Below, piece by piece: positions 1 through 6,967 of a stretch of 15,437 bases of DNA. The notes beneath the pieces were generated by a model. It ran no database searches. It was not told the DNA's origin and saw nothing but the letters and a program-made list of their open reading frames with translations. The stretch's first letter is position 1. The number at the start of each line of letters is the position of its first letter. The translations under genes were made by a program, and so were the position numbers. This stretch comes from Brevundimonas sp. UBA986 (GTDB lineage: Bacteria > Pseudomonadota > Alphaproteobacteria > Caulobacterales > Caulobacteraceae): the NCBI GenBank assembly GCA_002292165.1, contig DBBK01000138.1, positions 8,365-23,801 on the forward strand, read 5' to 3'.

Positions 1-2063
1 CCACCGCCGTCGGCGAGGTCGTGGTCACCGGCCAGCGCCCCGCCGCGACCACCTCCATCGACCGGCGCACCTATCGCGTCGACAGCGATCTGCAGGCCGC
101 CTCCGGATCGGTCAGCGACGTGCTGAAGAACATCCCCTCCGTCGAGGTCGACGCCCAGGGCGTGGTCAGCCTGCGCGGCGACCCCAGCGTCCAGATCCTG
201 ATCGACGGCCGCCCCTCCACGACGATGTCGGCGCTCAACCGGGCCGACACCCTGCAGGGCCTGTCCGCCAGTACGATCGAGACCATCGAGGTGATCACCA
301 ACCCGTCCGCGGCCTTCCGCCCTGACGGCACGGCCGGGATCATCAACATCGTCACGAAGAAGACCCGGACGCCCGGCCGGTCCGGCTCGGTCCGCGCCAG
401 TGTCGGGACGGACGGGCGCTACAGTCTCGGGGTCACCGCGACGCAGCGCATCGGCGCCCTGACCCTGAACGGCAATCTGGGCCTGCGTCAGGACGAGCGC
501 ATCCGCCGCTCTACCGACGACCGCATCCTGACCGATCCGATCACGGGCGTGGCGACCGAGACGCGCCAGGTCACGGCCTTCGACACCAGCCGCCTGTCGA
601 AGACGATCGGCGCGGGTCTGGAATACGACGCCACACCTCGCGACAGACTGAGCGCCGGCGCCAGCTACACCGAACGCAGCGGCGGCCTCAGCGCCTTCCA
701 GACCAATCAGGTCCTGACGCCGGGGGGCGCGGTGACCCGCGACTACGACCGGTTCGGCGGCGGCGACGAAACCCAGACCTCCGACGAGCTTCTGGCCGGC
801 TGGCGGCACACCTTTTCGGGCGAGGGGCGCACCTTCTCGCTGGACCTGCGGCGGGGCCGCACGGTGGAGCAGCAGACCCGCCGCCTGACCAACACCTACC
901 GCCTGCCCGTCGGACCGGATCAGACCGATCTCGAAACCCCGAGCGAGAGCGAGCTCCAGCGCCAGCTGACCGCCACCTACGCCACGCCCGTGGCCGGCGG
1001 CGATCTGGAGATCGGCTATGACGTCCTGCGCGAGGACGCCAACTATCGCCATCGCGGCGGCTCGGTCGATACGAACGGCGTCTACCTGCCCGATGCGAAC
1101 CGGACCAACCGCTTCCTCTACGACCGGACGATCCACGCCCTCTACGCCACCTGGGAGCGGCCGCTGACCGGCAAGCTGTCGGCCATCTTCGGCCTGCGGC
1201 TGGAGGAGATGATCGACCACGCCAACCAGGTCGATCTGGGCCTGACGAAGCGTCGCGACGCCTTCGACGTCTATCCGACCCTGCATTTGCAATACGAACT
1301 GTCGGACACCCAGACCCTGCGGCTGTCCTACAGCAAGCGCGTGGCGCGGCCAGAGGTCGAGGACCTGAACCCCTACCCCGTCTATACCGATCCACTGAAC
1401 CTGCGCGCCGGCAACGCCGACCTGAAGCCGCGTGAGACGGACTCCTTCGAGGCCAGCTACCAGTATGCGGCCAACGGCATGTCGTGGGAGGTCACGGGCT
1501 ATCTGCGCAAGACGACCAACACCTTCACCGAGGTGACCCGGCTGATCAGCCCCACGGTCATCCTGACGACGGAGGAGAACCTCGGGAAAAGCGACGCGGC
1601 GGGCCTGGTCTTCGCCGGACGCGGCAAGCTGACCGACCGCCTCGCCTACCGGATCAGCGGCGACGTCAACTACACCCGGCTCGATCCCGGCAATCTGGGC
1701 TTTGACGTGCGGTCGGGATGGAATTCATCGGTCAAGGGCGGCCTCGACTATCAGCTGACCCCGTCCGATCTGCTGCAGGTCAGCGTCGACTATCGCGGAC
1801 GCCGCCAGACTGCGCAGGGCTATCGCGAGGGCGTGGCCAGCGCCAACCTCGGCTATCTGCACACCTTCGCGAACGGGGTCAGCGCGGTGGCGACGGTGTC
1901 CGACGTCTTCGACAGCCAGATCGAGCGGTCGCACATCGATACCGCGACCCTGCAGCAGATCACCGAACGTCGCGGTTCACGCCGGCTGTTCAACTTCGCC
2001 GTCACCATCCCCTTCGGCGGCGCCCGCCCGGCCCGGATCGCGCCGGCGGAGCTGACGGACTAG
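1..2063 (+). CDS. TonB-dependent receptor, outer-membrane beta-barrel family (5' truncated)
   Basis: This is the 3' portion of an outer-membrane TonB-dependent receptor. The reading frame is open to the left edge (codon phase begins at base 3), so the start codon and signal peptide lie outside the window; the GTG at 21 is inside the gene. The first visible residues contain an EVVVTGQRP stretch typical of the TonB-box region. A plug domain follows, with a DVLKNIPSVEVD-like segment, SLRGDPSVQILIDGRP and a GIINIVTKK end. The rest, about 550 residues, is rich in alternating aromatic and polar beta strands and resembles the large-barrel family Pfam calls OMP_b-brl_3. The last clear strand is FNFAVTIPF, followed by about 14 Gly/Ala/Pro-rich residues rather than a terminal aromatic. 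The ligand cannot be read from the sequence. The stop codon overlaps that of the convergent regulator gene, so a functional link to the next locus is not implied. Confidence 0.9.
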   Translation, partial: TAVGEVVVTGQRPAATTSIDRRTYRVDSDLQAASGSVSDVLKNIPSVEVDAQGVVSLRGDPSVQILIDGRPSTTMSALNRADTLQGLSASTIETIEVITNPSAAFRPDGTAGIINIVTKKTRTPGRSGSVRASVGTDGRYSLGVTATQRIGALTLNGNLGLRQDERIRRSTDDRILTDPITGVATETRQVTAFDTSRLSKTIGAGLEYDATPRDRLSAGASYTERSGGLSAFQTNQVLTPGGAVTRDYDRFGGGDETQTSDELLAGWRHTFSGEGRTFSLDLRRGRTVEQQTRRLTNTYRLPVGPDQTDLETPSESELQRQLTATYATPVAGGDLEIGYDVLREDANYRHRGGSVDTNGVYLPDANRTNRFLYDRTIHALYATWERPLTGKLSAIFGLRLEEMIDHANQVDLGLTKRRDAFDVYPTLHLQYELSDTQTLRLSYSKRVARPEVEDLNPYPVYTDPLNLRAGNADLKPRETDSFEASYQYAANGMSWEVTGYLRKTTNTFTEVTRLISPTVILTTEENLGKSDAAGLVFAGRGKLTDRLAYRISGDVNYTRLDPGNLGFDVRSGWNSSVKGGLDYQLTPSDLLQVSVDYRGRRQTAQGYREGVASANLGYLHTFANGVSAVATVSDVFDSQIERSHIDTATLQQITERRGSRRLFNFAVTIPFGGARPARIAPAELTD

Positions 2064-2767
2064 TTCGCGGGGGAGCCCTGGCGCTCGTCGGAGCCGAAGA
2101 AGGCCGACTTGAAGTCCGGCGCCGCGTCGATGGCGTCCTGGATGGCGATCGCGGTATTTCTCAGGTGCTGGCGCATCAGTCGCTCGGCGGCGGGCGGATC
2201 CCCCGCAAGGATCGCGTCCGCGACCGCCTGGTGCTCGGCCAGGGAGGCCTGGGTCCGCGCCGCCCCGATCAACCGGCTGTAGCGCACACCATAGCCGGGA
2301 TAGCTCAGCCGGACGGCCGTCTCCTTGAGCTTGGCGTTGCCGCTCATCTCGTAGAGCAGATCGTGGAACTCCTCGCGCGTGACGCTCAGACTGATGTCGC
2401 CGTCGCGCGTATGGGCTTCGAGCTTCGCCATCAGCGCCCGAAGTTGATCGGCGTAGTCGGCCCGGTGGGCGTTCAGGGCCGCGAGCCGCGCCACCATGCC
2501 TTCCAGGGCTTCGCGAACCTGGAACAGCTCGCGCATGTCGCGTTCGGCGAAGGTCCGCACGACGGCGCCGCGGTTGGGGATGAGATCGATCAGCCCCTCC
2601 CCGGCCAGGCGGGTGATGGCCTCACGGATGGGGCCGGCGCTCGTGCCGTAGATTTCCTTGAGGTCCGCCACGACCAGACGTTGGCCGGGCGCGAACCGCC
2701 CGTAGCGGATCGCCTCGCGCAAGGCGTTGGTGGCGGTGTCGACGACGGATTCGGCGTTCGGCTTCAT
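2060..2767 (-). CDS. GntR-family transcriptional regulator, FadR/FCD subfamily
   Basis: The 235-residue protein has the usual length of an FCD-type GntR repressor. Residues about 8-71 form the winged helix-turn-helix, including the signature around GPIREAITRLAGEGLI and the wing PNRGAVV. Residues about 76-210 form the all-helical FCD ligand-binding domain. Three histidines sit where the FCD metal-binding histidines normally lie: H135 in EEFHDLL, H179 in EHQAVADAI and H201 in RQHLRNT. The usual Asp or Asn four residues before the first His appears to be R131. FCD regulators generally sense small carboxylates or acyl-CoAs. The gene lies downstream of the receptor gene on the same strand, and the divergent catabolic genes are its likely targets (inference). 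The start is chosen because the helix-turn-helix begins within ten residues and no other Met precedes it; the Shine-Dalgarno sequence is weak. Confidence 0.92.
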   Translation of the reverse strand: MKPNAESVVDTATNALREAIRYGRFAPGQRLVVADLKEIYGTSAGPIREAITRLAGEGLIDLIPNRGAVVRTFAERDMRELFQVREALEGMVARLAALNAHRADYADQLRALMAKLEAHTRDGDISLSVTREEFHDLLYEMSGNAKLKETAVRLSYPGYGVRYSRLIGAARTQASLAEHQAVADAILAGDPPAAERLMRQHLRNTAIAIQDAIDAAPDFKSAFFGSDERQGSPAN

Positions 2768-2779
2768 GACGGGTTCGAC

Positions 2780-2800
2780 TCAGGTTCCTGCGGAACCTGA
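2780..2800. promoter_or_regulatory. 21-bp perfect palindrome just upstream of the GntR gene
   Basis: The left arm TCAGGTTCC (2780-2788) and right arm GGAACCTGA (2792-2800) are exact reverse complements around a 3-base centre, TGC. The element ends 12 bases before the regulator's ATG on the minus strand. It could be an autoregulatory operator, since dyad sites of this size suit a GntR dimer. It could also be a hairpin in the leader RNA that limits read-through or translation. No T-run follows it on the minus strand, so a simple intrinsic terminator is unlikely. The symmetry is seen directly; the role is inference. Confidence 0.6.
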
Positions 2801-2820
2801 ACACGAAGGCTTCCTGAGTA

Positions 2821-2850
2821 AAGAAGCGGGCCGGCCCGGGAGACCGGCCC
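2821..2850 (-). terminator. Intrinsic terminator downstream of the TonB-dependent receptor
   Basis: Arms GGGCCGG (2828-2834) and CCGGCCC (2844-2850) form a 7-bp GC stem with a 9-base loop. Read on the minus strand, the stem lies 18 bases after the receptor's stop and is followed by the pyrimidine-rich run GCTTCTTTAC. The T-tract is imperfect, so some read-through into the GntR gene is plausible. Confidence 0.6.
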
Positions 2851-2868
2851 AGTTTCAGGAAGGAACGG

Positions 2869-5034
2869 TCAGTGGTTCCAGCGCAGGGTGACCCCATAGG
2901 TGGTCGGCGCGTTGTAGCCGGCGAAGGTCCCGCCCAGGAACGTCGTCTGGTGGGTGCGGGTCAGCTCGTCCGTCAGGTTCTTGCCCCACAGCGTCAGGGC
3001 CCAGCGATCGTCCGGCGAGTTGAAGATGACCCGGGCGTCCACGAACTCCGTCGGCTCGCGGACCTCCAGATTGTTGTTGGAGTTGTCGTCGTAGATGAAG
3101 CTCTCGTAGCGATAGTCGACCGCGAACTTCACATACGCGCCGCTCGCCAAGTCATGGCGGTATGACGGCGACAGGACCACCTTGTGACGCGGCGTCCGGG
3201 AGATCCGGTTGCCGGATAGATCGTCCGCGCCCTCGAAGAAGACGTCGAACTTCGCATCCGTGAAGGCGTAGGCGGCGTCGAGCTCGAAGCCGCCGCCCGG
3301 CGAGAGGCTGAGCGCGGTCTCATAGCCCTTGATCGTCGCCTGGCCCGCATTGGTCACGCGGCTGACGAGGCCGATCAGCTGGGAGGTCTGCAGATCGGTG
3401 TAGTCCATCCAGTACAGGGTGTTGTTCCACGTCGCGCGACCGTCGAGGAAGCGGCTCTTCTGGCCGATCTCATACTGGGTGGCGTATTCGGGGTTGAAGG
3501 GCGTCGCCGCATCGGCCGCGCTCGACGGCGTGTCCTGGAAGCCGCCGCTCTTGTAGCCGCGCGAAATGTCGCCGTAGATCATATGGTTCGGTGTGATCTT
3601 GTAGTTGGCCCCGATCCGCCAGGTCGTCGCATCCCAGTCCTGCTGGGCGTTGACGTCGAAGAAGCCGCTGGACCGGATCGGCACGGTCGAGCGTGTATTG
3701 GTGATGTGGTAGGTCTTGTCGTCGGTCGAGTAGCGCAGCCCCCCGAACACCGACAGTCGCTCGGTCAGCGGCCAGCTGATGTCGCCGAAGGCGGCCAGGC
3801 TCTCGGTCCGGGCGTTCTGATCGAACACCTCGTGCCGCAGGGCCGTCCCGATGGTCAGATCCAGCGAGGTCGAACGGTCCGTGTCGGCGTAGTAGCGGTA
3901 TAGGCCCGCGACCCAGGTCGCCTTGCTCCCCGGCAGGGAGGACAGACGGACTTCCTGGCTGGAGAAGCCGGTCTGTTCGCTGTCGCCGCCGGCGAGGTTG
4001 ATCAGGTTCGACGGGAAGGTTCCCCCGTCGAAGTCGTAGAACTGTTCGTAGTCGACGTCCCGATAGGAGGCGAGGACGCTCAGGGTCGCGAACGGCAGGT
4101 CATAGTCGGCGGCGGCGCGGACGCCCCAGGTGTCGCGGTTCTGCACCCCGTTGATCGAGGAGGCGTTGTAGTCGCGGTCGCGATTGATGGTCCACCGGCT
4201 GGCGTTCGAGGAGGTCGGGTCGACGTCCACGACATGCTGGGCCGTGCCGTTGCCCCGGTCGCGCGTTCCGTCGACCGTCAGATGCAATTCCAGCCTGTCG
4301 TTCGGTTGCGACAGCAGCTGGATACGGGCGCTTTGGGTGTCCTGATCCTCAAGCCGGCCGCCCGTCGTCTGGCTACGGACATAGCCGTCGTGGGTGCGCC
4401 AGGCGCCGCTGACGCGCAGGGCGGTCGTGTCGCCGAGCGGCGCATTGACGAAGCCCGCCCCATCGAGCTGGCTGTAGTTTCCGGCCGAGACTTCCGCCGC
4501 GGCGTCGAACACGCCGATCTGCGGGCGCTGGGTGATGACGTTCACCGCCCCGCCGACGACGTTGCGGCCGAAGAGGGTGCCCTGCGGCCCCTTCAGGACC
4601 TCGATCCGGGCGATGTCGAAGGCGTCGAAGGCCACGGCGGCCGGGCGGCCCAGATAGATTTCATCGAGGAAGACCGCCGAACTGGCGTCGCCGGCCGCGC
4701 CCTTGTCTGACGATCCGATGCCGCGAACGGCGAGCCGGGGCTGGCTGCTGGGGAAGGCGTCGAAGCTCAGACCCGGCGTACGGGTCACGATCTCCGAGAC
4801 CTGCTCGATCTTGGCCTCCTGAAGCTGCTGCGCCCCGAACACCGTCACGGTGATCGGCACCTCCTGCAGGTTCTGGCTACGGCGTTGGGCCGTGACGATG
4901 ACGTCGTCCAGCGAGGACGCCTGGCTCTCGTCCTGGGGCGCCGGCGCGGTCTGGGCCATGGCGGCGCCGGCCGCGGCCATCAGGCCAAGGGCGGAAACAG
5001 TCGCGCACAGGGCGCGGTGAGACGTGCGGTTCAT
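2869..5034 (-). CDS. TonB-dependent receptor (complete)
   Basis: This 721-residue outer-membrane receptor probably imports a substrate using TonB/ExbBD energy. The start is placed at MNRTSHR (ATG at 5034), not at the in-frame Met 20 codons upstream. This choice gives a clean signal peptide with probable cleavage at AMA|QTAP (after residue 27), and a GAGGGAGAG ribosome-binding site lies just upstream. A TonB-box-like LDDVIVTAQ follows at residues about 42-50. The plug domain has NLQEVPITVTV, RLAVRGIGSSD, the IARIEVLKGPQGTLFGRN signature and GGAVNVITQRP. The remaining part is beta-barrel, ending in YGVTLRWNH. The style is that of the large proteobacterial catabolite receptors (iron or plant-compound type) rather than the SusC type. 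It is transcribed divergently from the AtuA/DUF4387/CitMHS/acyl-CoA ligase operon and shares its promoter region, so it probably takes up the compound that operon consumes (inference). Confidence 0.93.
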   Translation of the reverse strand: MNRTSHRALCATVSALGLMAAAGAAMAQTAPAPQDESQASSLDDVIVTAQRRSQNLQEVPITVTVFGAQQLQEAKIEQVSEIVTRTPGLSFDAFPSSQPRLAVRGIGSSDKGAAGDASSAVFLDEIYLGRPAAVAFDAFDIARIEVLKGPQGTLFGRNVVGGAVNVITQRPQIGVFDAAAEVSAGNYSQLDGAGFVNAPLGDTTALRVSGAWRTHDGYVRSQTTGGRLEDQDTQSARIQLLSQPNDRLELHLTVDGTRDRGNGTAQHVVDVDPTSSNASRWTINRDRDYNASSINGVQNRDTWGVRAAADYDLPFATLSVLASYRDVDYEQFYDFDGGTFPSNLINLAGGDSEQTGFSSQEVRLSSLPGSKATWVAGLYRYYADTDRSTSLDLTIGTALRHEVFDQNARTESLAAFGDISWPLTERLSVFGGLRYSTDDKTYHITNTRSTVPIRSSGFFDVNAQQDWDATTWRIGANYKITPNHMIYGDISRGYKSGGFQDTPSSAADAATPFNPEYATQYEIGQKSRFLDGRATWNNTLYWMDYTDLQTSQLIGLVSRVTNAGQATIKGYETALSLSPGGGFELDAAYAFTDAKFDVFFEGADDLSGNRISRTPRHKVVLSPSYRHDLASGAYVKFAVDYRYESFIYDDNSNNNLEVREPTEFVDARVIFNSPDDRWALTLWGKNLTDELTRTHQTTFLGGTFAGYNAPTTYGVTLRWNH

Positions 5035-5101
5035 GTGATGGCTCTCCCTCGCAGCGCCTTTGCGACGCCGTCGTTGGCCAAGGAAGTGGCACACGATTCA
5101 C

Positions 5102-5113
5102 ATTTGAGCAAAT
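5102..5113. promoter_or_regulatory. Candidate operator, copy 1 (ATTTGAGCAAAT)
   Basis: ATTTG-AG-CAAAT is a 12-bp dyad (5-2-5) on the receptor side of the divergent region, 68 bases upstream of the receptor ATG. Its first ten bases recur as an exact inverted copy at 5174-5183. A short A/T-flanked dyad with a 2-bp centre is the kind of site FCD-type GntR proteins bind. Assignment to the nearby GntR protein is inference. Confidence 0.5.
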
Positions 5114-5171
5114 TGTTTCCTACGATCTTCCAAATTCACACATACAGGCGCCGATTACCGGCCAGTTTCCG

Positions 5172-5183
5172 CCTTGCTCAAAT
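5172..5183. promoter_or_regulatory. Candidate operator, copy 2 (inverted)
   Basis: TTGCTCAAAT at 5174-5183 is the exact reverse complement of bases 5102-5111. The two outer bases of the dyad (5172-5173) differ from copy 1. The site covers the putative -35 and lies 10 bases before TATAAT, a position from which a bound protein would block the AtuA-operon promoter. The gap of 62 bases between the ten-base arms would also allow looping or joint control of both promoters. Confidence 0.5.
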
Positions 5184-5231
5184 CAGATTTTCCTATAATC
5201 CAGCCCGAAAGACAGAAACGACGGGGTTGAA

Positions 5232-6632
5232 GTGCTCGAGCCAGACGAAATTCTCATCGCGGTCCCGCACGGGGCGCTCGGCGCGGGCGTTCGCGCCGAC
5301 GAGATGGAACGCGCCCTGTCCGAAGGCGCCCAGGCCATCGCGGTGGACGCCGGCTCGACCGATAGCGGTCCCTTCTATCTGGGGCGAGGCGTCTCCAAGG
5401 TCAGCCGCGAATCCGTCAAACATGACCTGCAGATCCTGATGACGGCGGGCGCGAAATACGGCGTACCGGTGCTGGTGGGCTCCTGCGGGACGTCCGGCTG
5501 CGACGATGCGGTGGACTGGACCCGCGACATCGTCGTCGAGATCGCGGCCGAACTGGATCTGAAACCCCGCATCGCCCTGCTCTATTCCGAACAGGATCCG
5601 GCGGTCATCAAGACCAAACTGGCCGCCGGCCGCACCCGGCCGCTCGCCCCCCTGCCCGCGTTGACGGACGACCGGATCGAATCCTGCGACCGGATCGTCG
5701 CCCTCATGGGGCCCGAACCCTACATCCAGGCCCTCGACGGCGGCGCCGACATCATCCTGGGCGGCCGCACCACGGACACCGGCGTCCTGTCCGCCTTCGC
5801 CCTGAGACAGGGCATTCCGCAAGGGCTGGCCTGGCATGCAGCGAAACTGACGGAATGCGGTGGCCTGTGCACCGTCAATCCGACCCAGCCCGGGGTGACC
5901 ATGCGGCTGCGCCAGGACAGTTTCGACATCGCGCCCATCAGGCCCGACAATCGCTGCACCCCCTACAGCGTCTCGTCTCACATGCTGTACGAGAACAGCG
6001 ACCCCTTCCATCTGGTCGAGCCCGGCGGTGTCCTGAACGTCCGTGATGCGCGCTACGTCGCCCTCGACGACCGCACGGTCCGGGTGACCGGTTCGGTCTG
6101 GGAAGATCGGCCCTATACGATGAAGCTCGAGGGGTCGGGCCGCGGGCCGTTCCAGACCTTCATGATGGTCGGCATCGCCGCCCCGGACGTGCTCGCGGAC
6201 ATTGACGGCTTCACAGGGCGGCTGCACGCGGCGCTCCTGCATCGTGTAGCCCAGACCATCGGCGACGCGGCCGGCGTCTTCGACCTGTCCCTGCGCGCCT
6301 ACGGCTGGAACGCCCTGAGCGGCCTGCCTCCTGCCGAGACACAGGGTCCGCCGCCCGAGATCGGCCTTGTGCTGGTCGTGACCGCCGAAACCCAGGACCT
6401 GGCCACGCGGATCGCCAAGACCTGCAATCCCTACTTCTTCCACTTCCCCGCCAGCGAGGGCAAGGAACTGCCCAGCTACGGCTTCCCCTTCTCGCCGGCC
6501 GAGATCGAGCGGGGACAGGTCTATGAGTTCCGGCTCAACCACGTCGTCGAGGTCGATGATCCCATGGAACTGGTCCGAACCGCCTGGATCGACCTGTCCG
6601 CCGACGCCTCTTCTGGAAAGGCGGTCGCCTGA
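5232..6632 (+). CDS. AtuA family protein (DUF1446 / acyclic terpene utilization family)
   Basis: The 466-residue cytoplasmic protein belongs to the DUF1446/AtuA family. AtuA itself is named from the acyclic-terpene (citronellol/geraniol) utilization cluster of Pseudomonas; its reaction is not established to my knowledge. Family marks are DAGSTDSGPFYLG (residues 39-51), GSCGTSGCDD (83-92) and GADIILGGRTTDTGV (171-185). A C-terminal alpha/beta segment (about 365-455) contains PEIGLVLVVTAETQDLA and NHVVEVDDP. Cysteines 85, 90, 209 and 213 lie in or near conserved glycine-rich loops and could be catalytic or bind a metal (inference). The GTG start at 5232 is preferred because the frame opens only at 5199 and no ATG lies upstream. 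It is the first gene of a four-gene operon and overlaps the next gene by one base (TGATG), suggesting coupled translation with DUF4387. The substrate need not be a terpene. Confidence 0.88.
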   Translation: MLEPDEILIAVPHGALGAGVRADEMERALSEGAQAIAVDAGSTDSGPFYLGRGVSKVSRESVKHDLQILMTAGAKYGVPVLVGSCGTSGCDDAVDWTRDIVVEIAAELDLKPRIALLYSEQDPAVIKTKLAAGRTRPLAPLPALTDDRIESCDRIVALMGPEPYIQALDGGADIILGGRTTDTGVLSAFALRQGIPQGLAWHAAKLTECGGLCTVNPTQPGVTMRLRQDSFDIAPIRPDNRCTPYSVSSHMLYENSDPFHLVEPGGVLNVRDARYVALDDRTVRVTGSVWEDRPYTMKLEGSGRGPFQTFMMVGIAAPDVLADIDGFTGRLHAALLHRVAQTIGDAAGVFDLSLRAYGWNALSGLPPAETQGPPPEIGLVLVVTAETQDLATRIAKTCNPYFFHFPASEGKELPSYGFPFSPAEIERGQVYEFRLNHVVEVDDPMELVRTAWIDLSADASSGKAVA

Positions 6633-6967
6633 TGCCGCGCCTCAATGACGTCTGCCGCTATGTGCGGTCCAAGAACGCCGGCCCCTTCTGGATCACGGTC
6701 GACCTGTTCTTCACGCCGGAGACCTATGATCGCTACCGCGACGATCCGGCGATCTCGGCCGAGGCCTTCGGCCGACTCTACGGCGCAGAGCCGGACCTCA
6801 TCAAACGCATTCCGGTCGACGACCTGCATGTGATCAAATTCACCTACCCCCGGCCGACGGCCCAGGGCGGCGCGGTCGAACGCGACATGCACGCCGGCCA
6901 GCAATATGTCCGGCTGCTCGATCTGGAGCTCGGCGCGGACAGCCCGGCCGAAGGAGTCGCCGCATGA
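6632..6967 (+). CDS. DUF4387 domain protein, partner of AtuA-family protein
   Basis: This is a small 111-residue cytoplasmic protein. The RSKNAGPFWITVDLFF stretch (residues 12-27) is the hallmark of DUF4387. Further conserved-looking segments are the FTPETYDRY region, IKRIPVDDLHVIKFTYPRP and a final ERDMHAGQQYVRLLDLEL. It has no signal peptide or membrane segment. The start overlaps the AtuA stop by one base, and its own stop overlaps the transporter start by four bases (ATGA). The tight coupling suggests it forms a complex with the AtuA-family protein, perhaps as the small subunit of one enzyme (inference). No function is established for the family that I know of. Confidence 0.87.
   Translation: MPRLNDVCRYVRSKNAGPFWITVDLFFTPETYDRYRDDPAISAEAFGRLYGAEPDLIKRIPVDDLHVIKFTYPRPTAQGGAVERDMHAGQQYVRLLDLELGADSPAEGVAA

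Larger units (their letters stand above)
5035..5231. promoter_or_regulatory. Divergent promoter region between receptor and AtuA operon
   Basis: This 197-bp intergenic region is clearly richer in A+T than its surroundings and must hold promoters for both transcription units. On the plus strand TATAAT at 5194-5199 is a good -10 candidate, with TTGCTC at 5174-5179 as a possible -35. The 14-bp gap is short for E. coli but acceptable for Caulobacter-type housekeeping promoters. It would place transcription start near 5206, leaving a leader of about 26 bases. I cannot pick a convincing minus-strand promoter. The two paired operator-like sites within the region are listed separately. Confidence 0.6.

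Noticed and set aside
5035..5094. Upstream in-frame ATG (5094) as the start of the complete TonB-dependent receptor
   Set aside because: The extra 20 residues are Arg-rich and would precede a complete signal peptide. The ATG at 5034 has a GAGGGAGAG ribosome-binding site.
5193..6542. Long open frame on the minus strand opposite the AtuA-family gene
   Set aside because: It has low-complexity Gly/Arg/Asp/His-rich composition, no recognisable domain, and lies wholly opposite a clear family member. It is an artefact of high GC at third codon positions.
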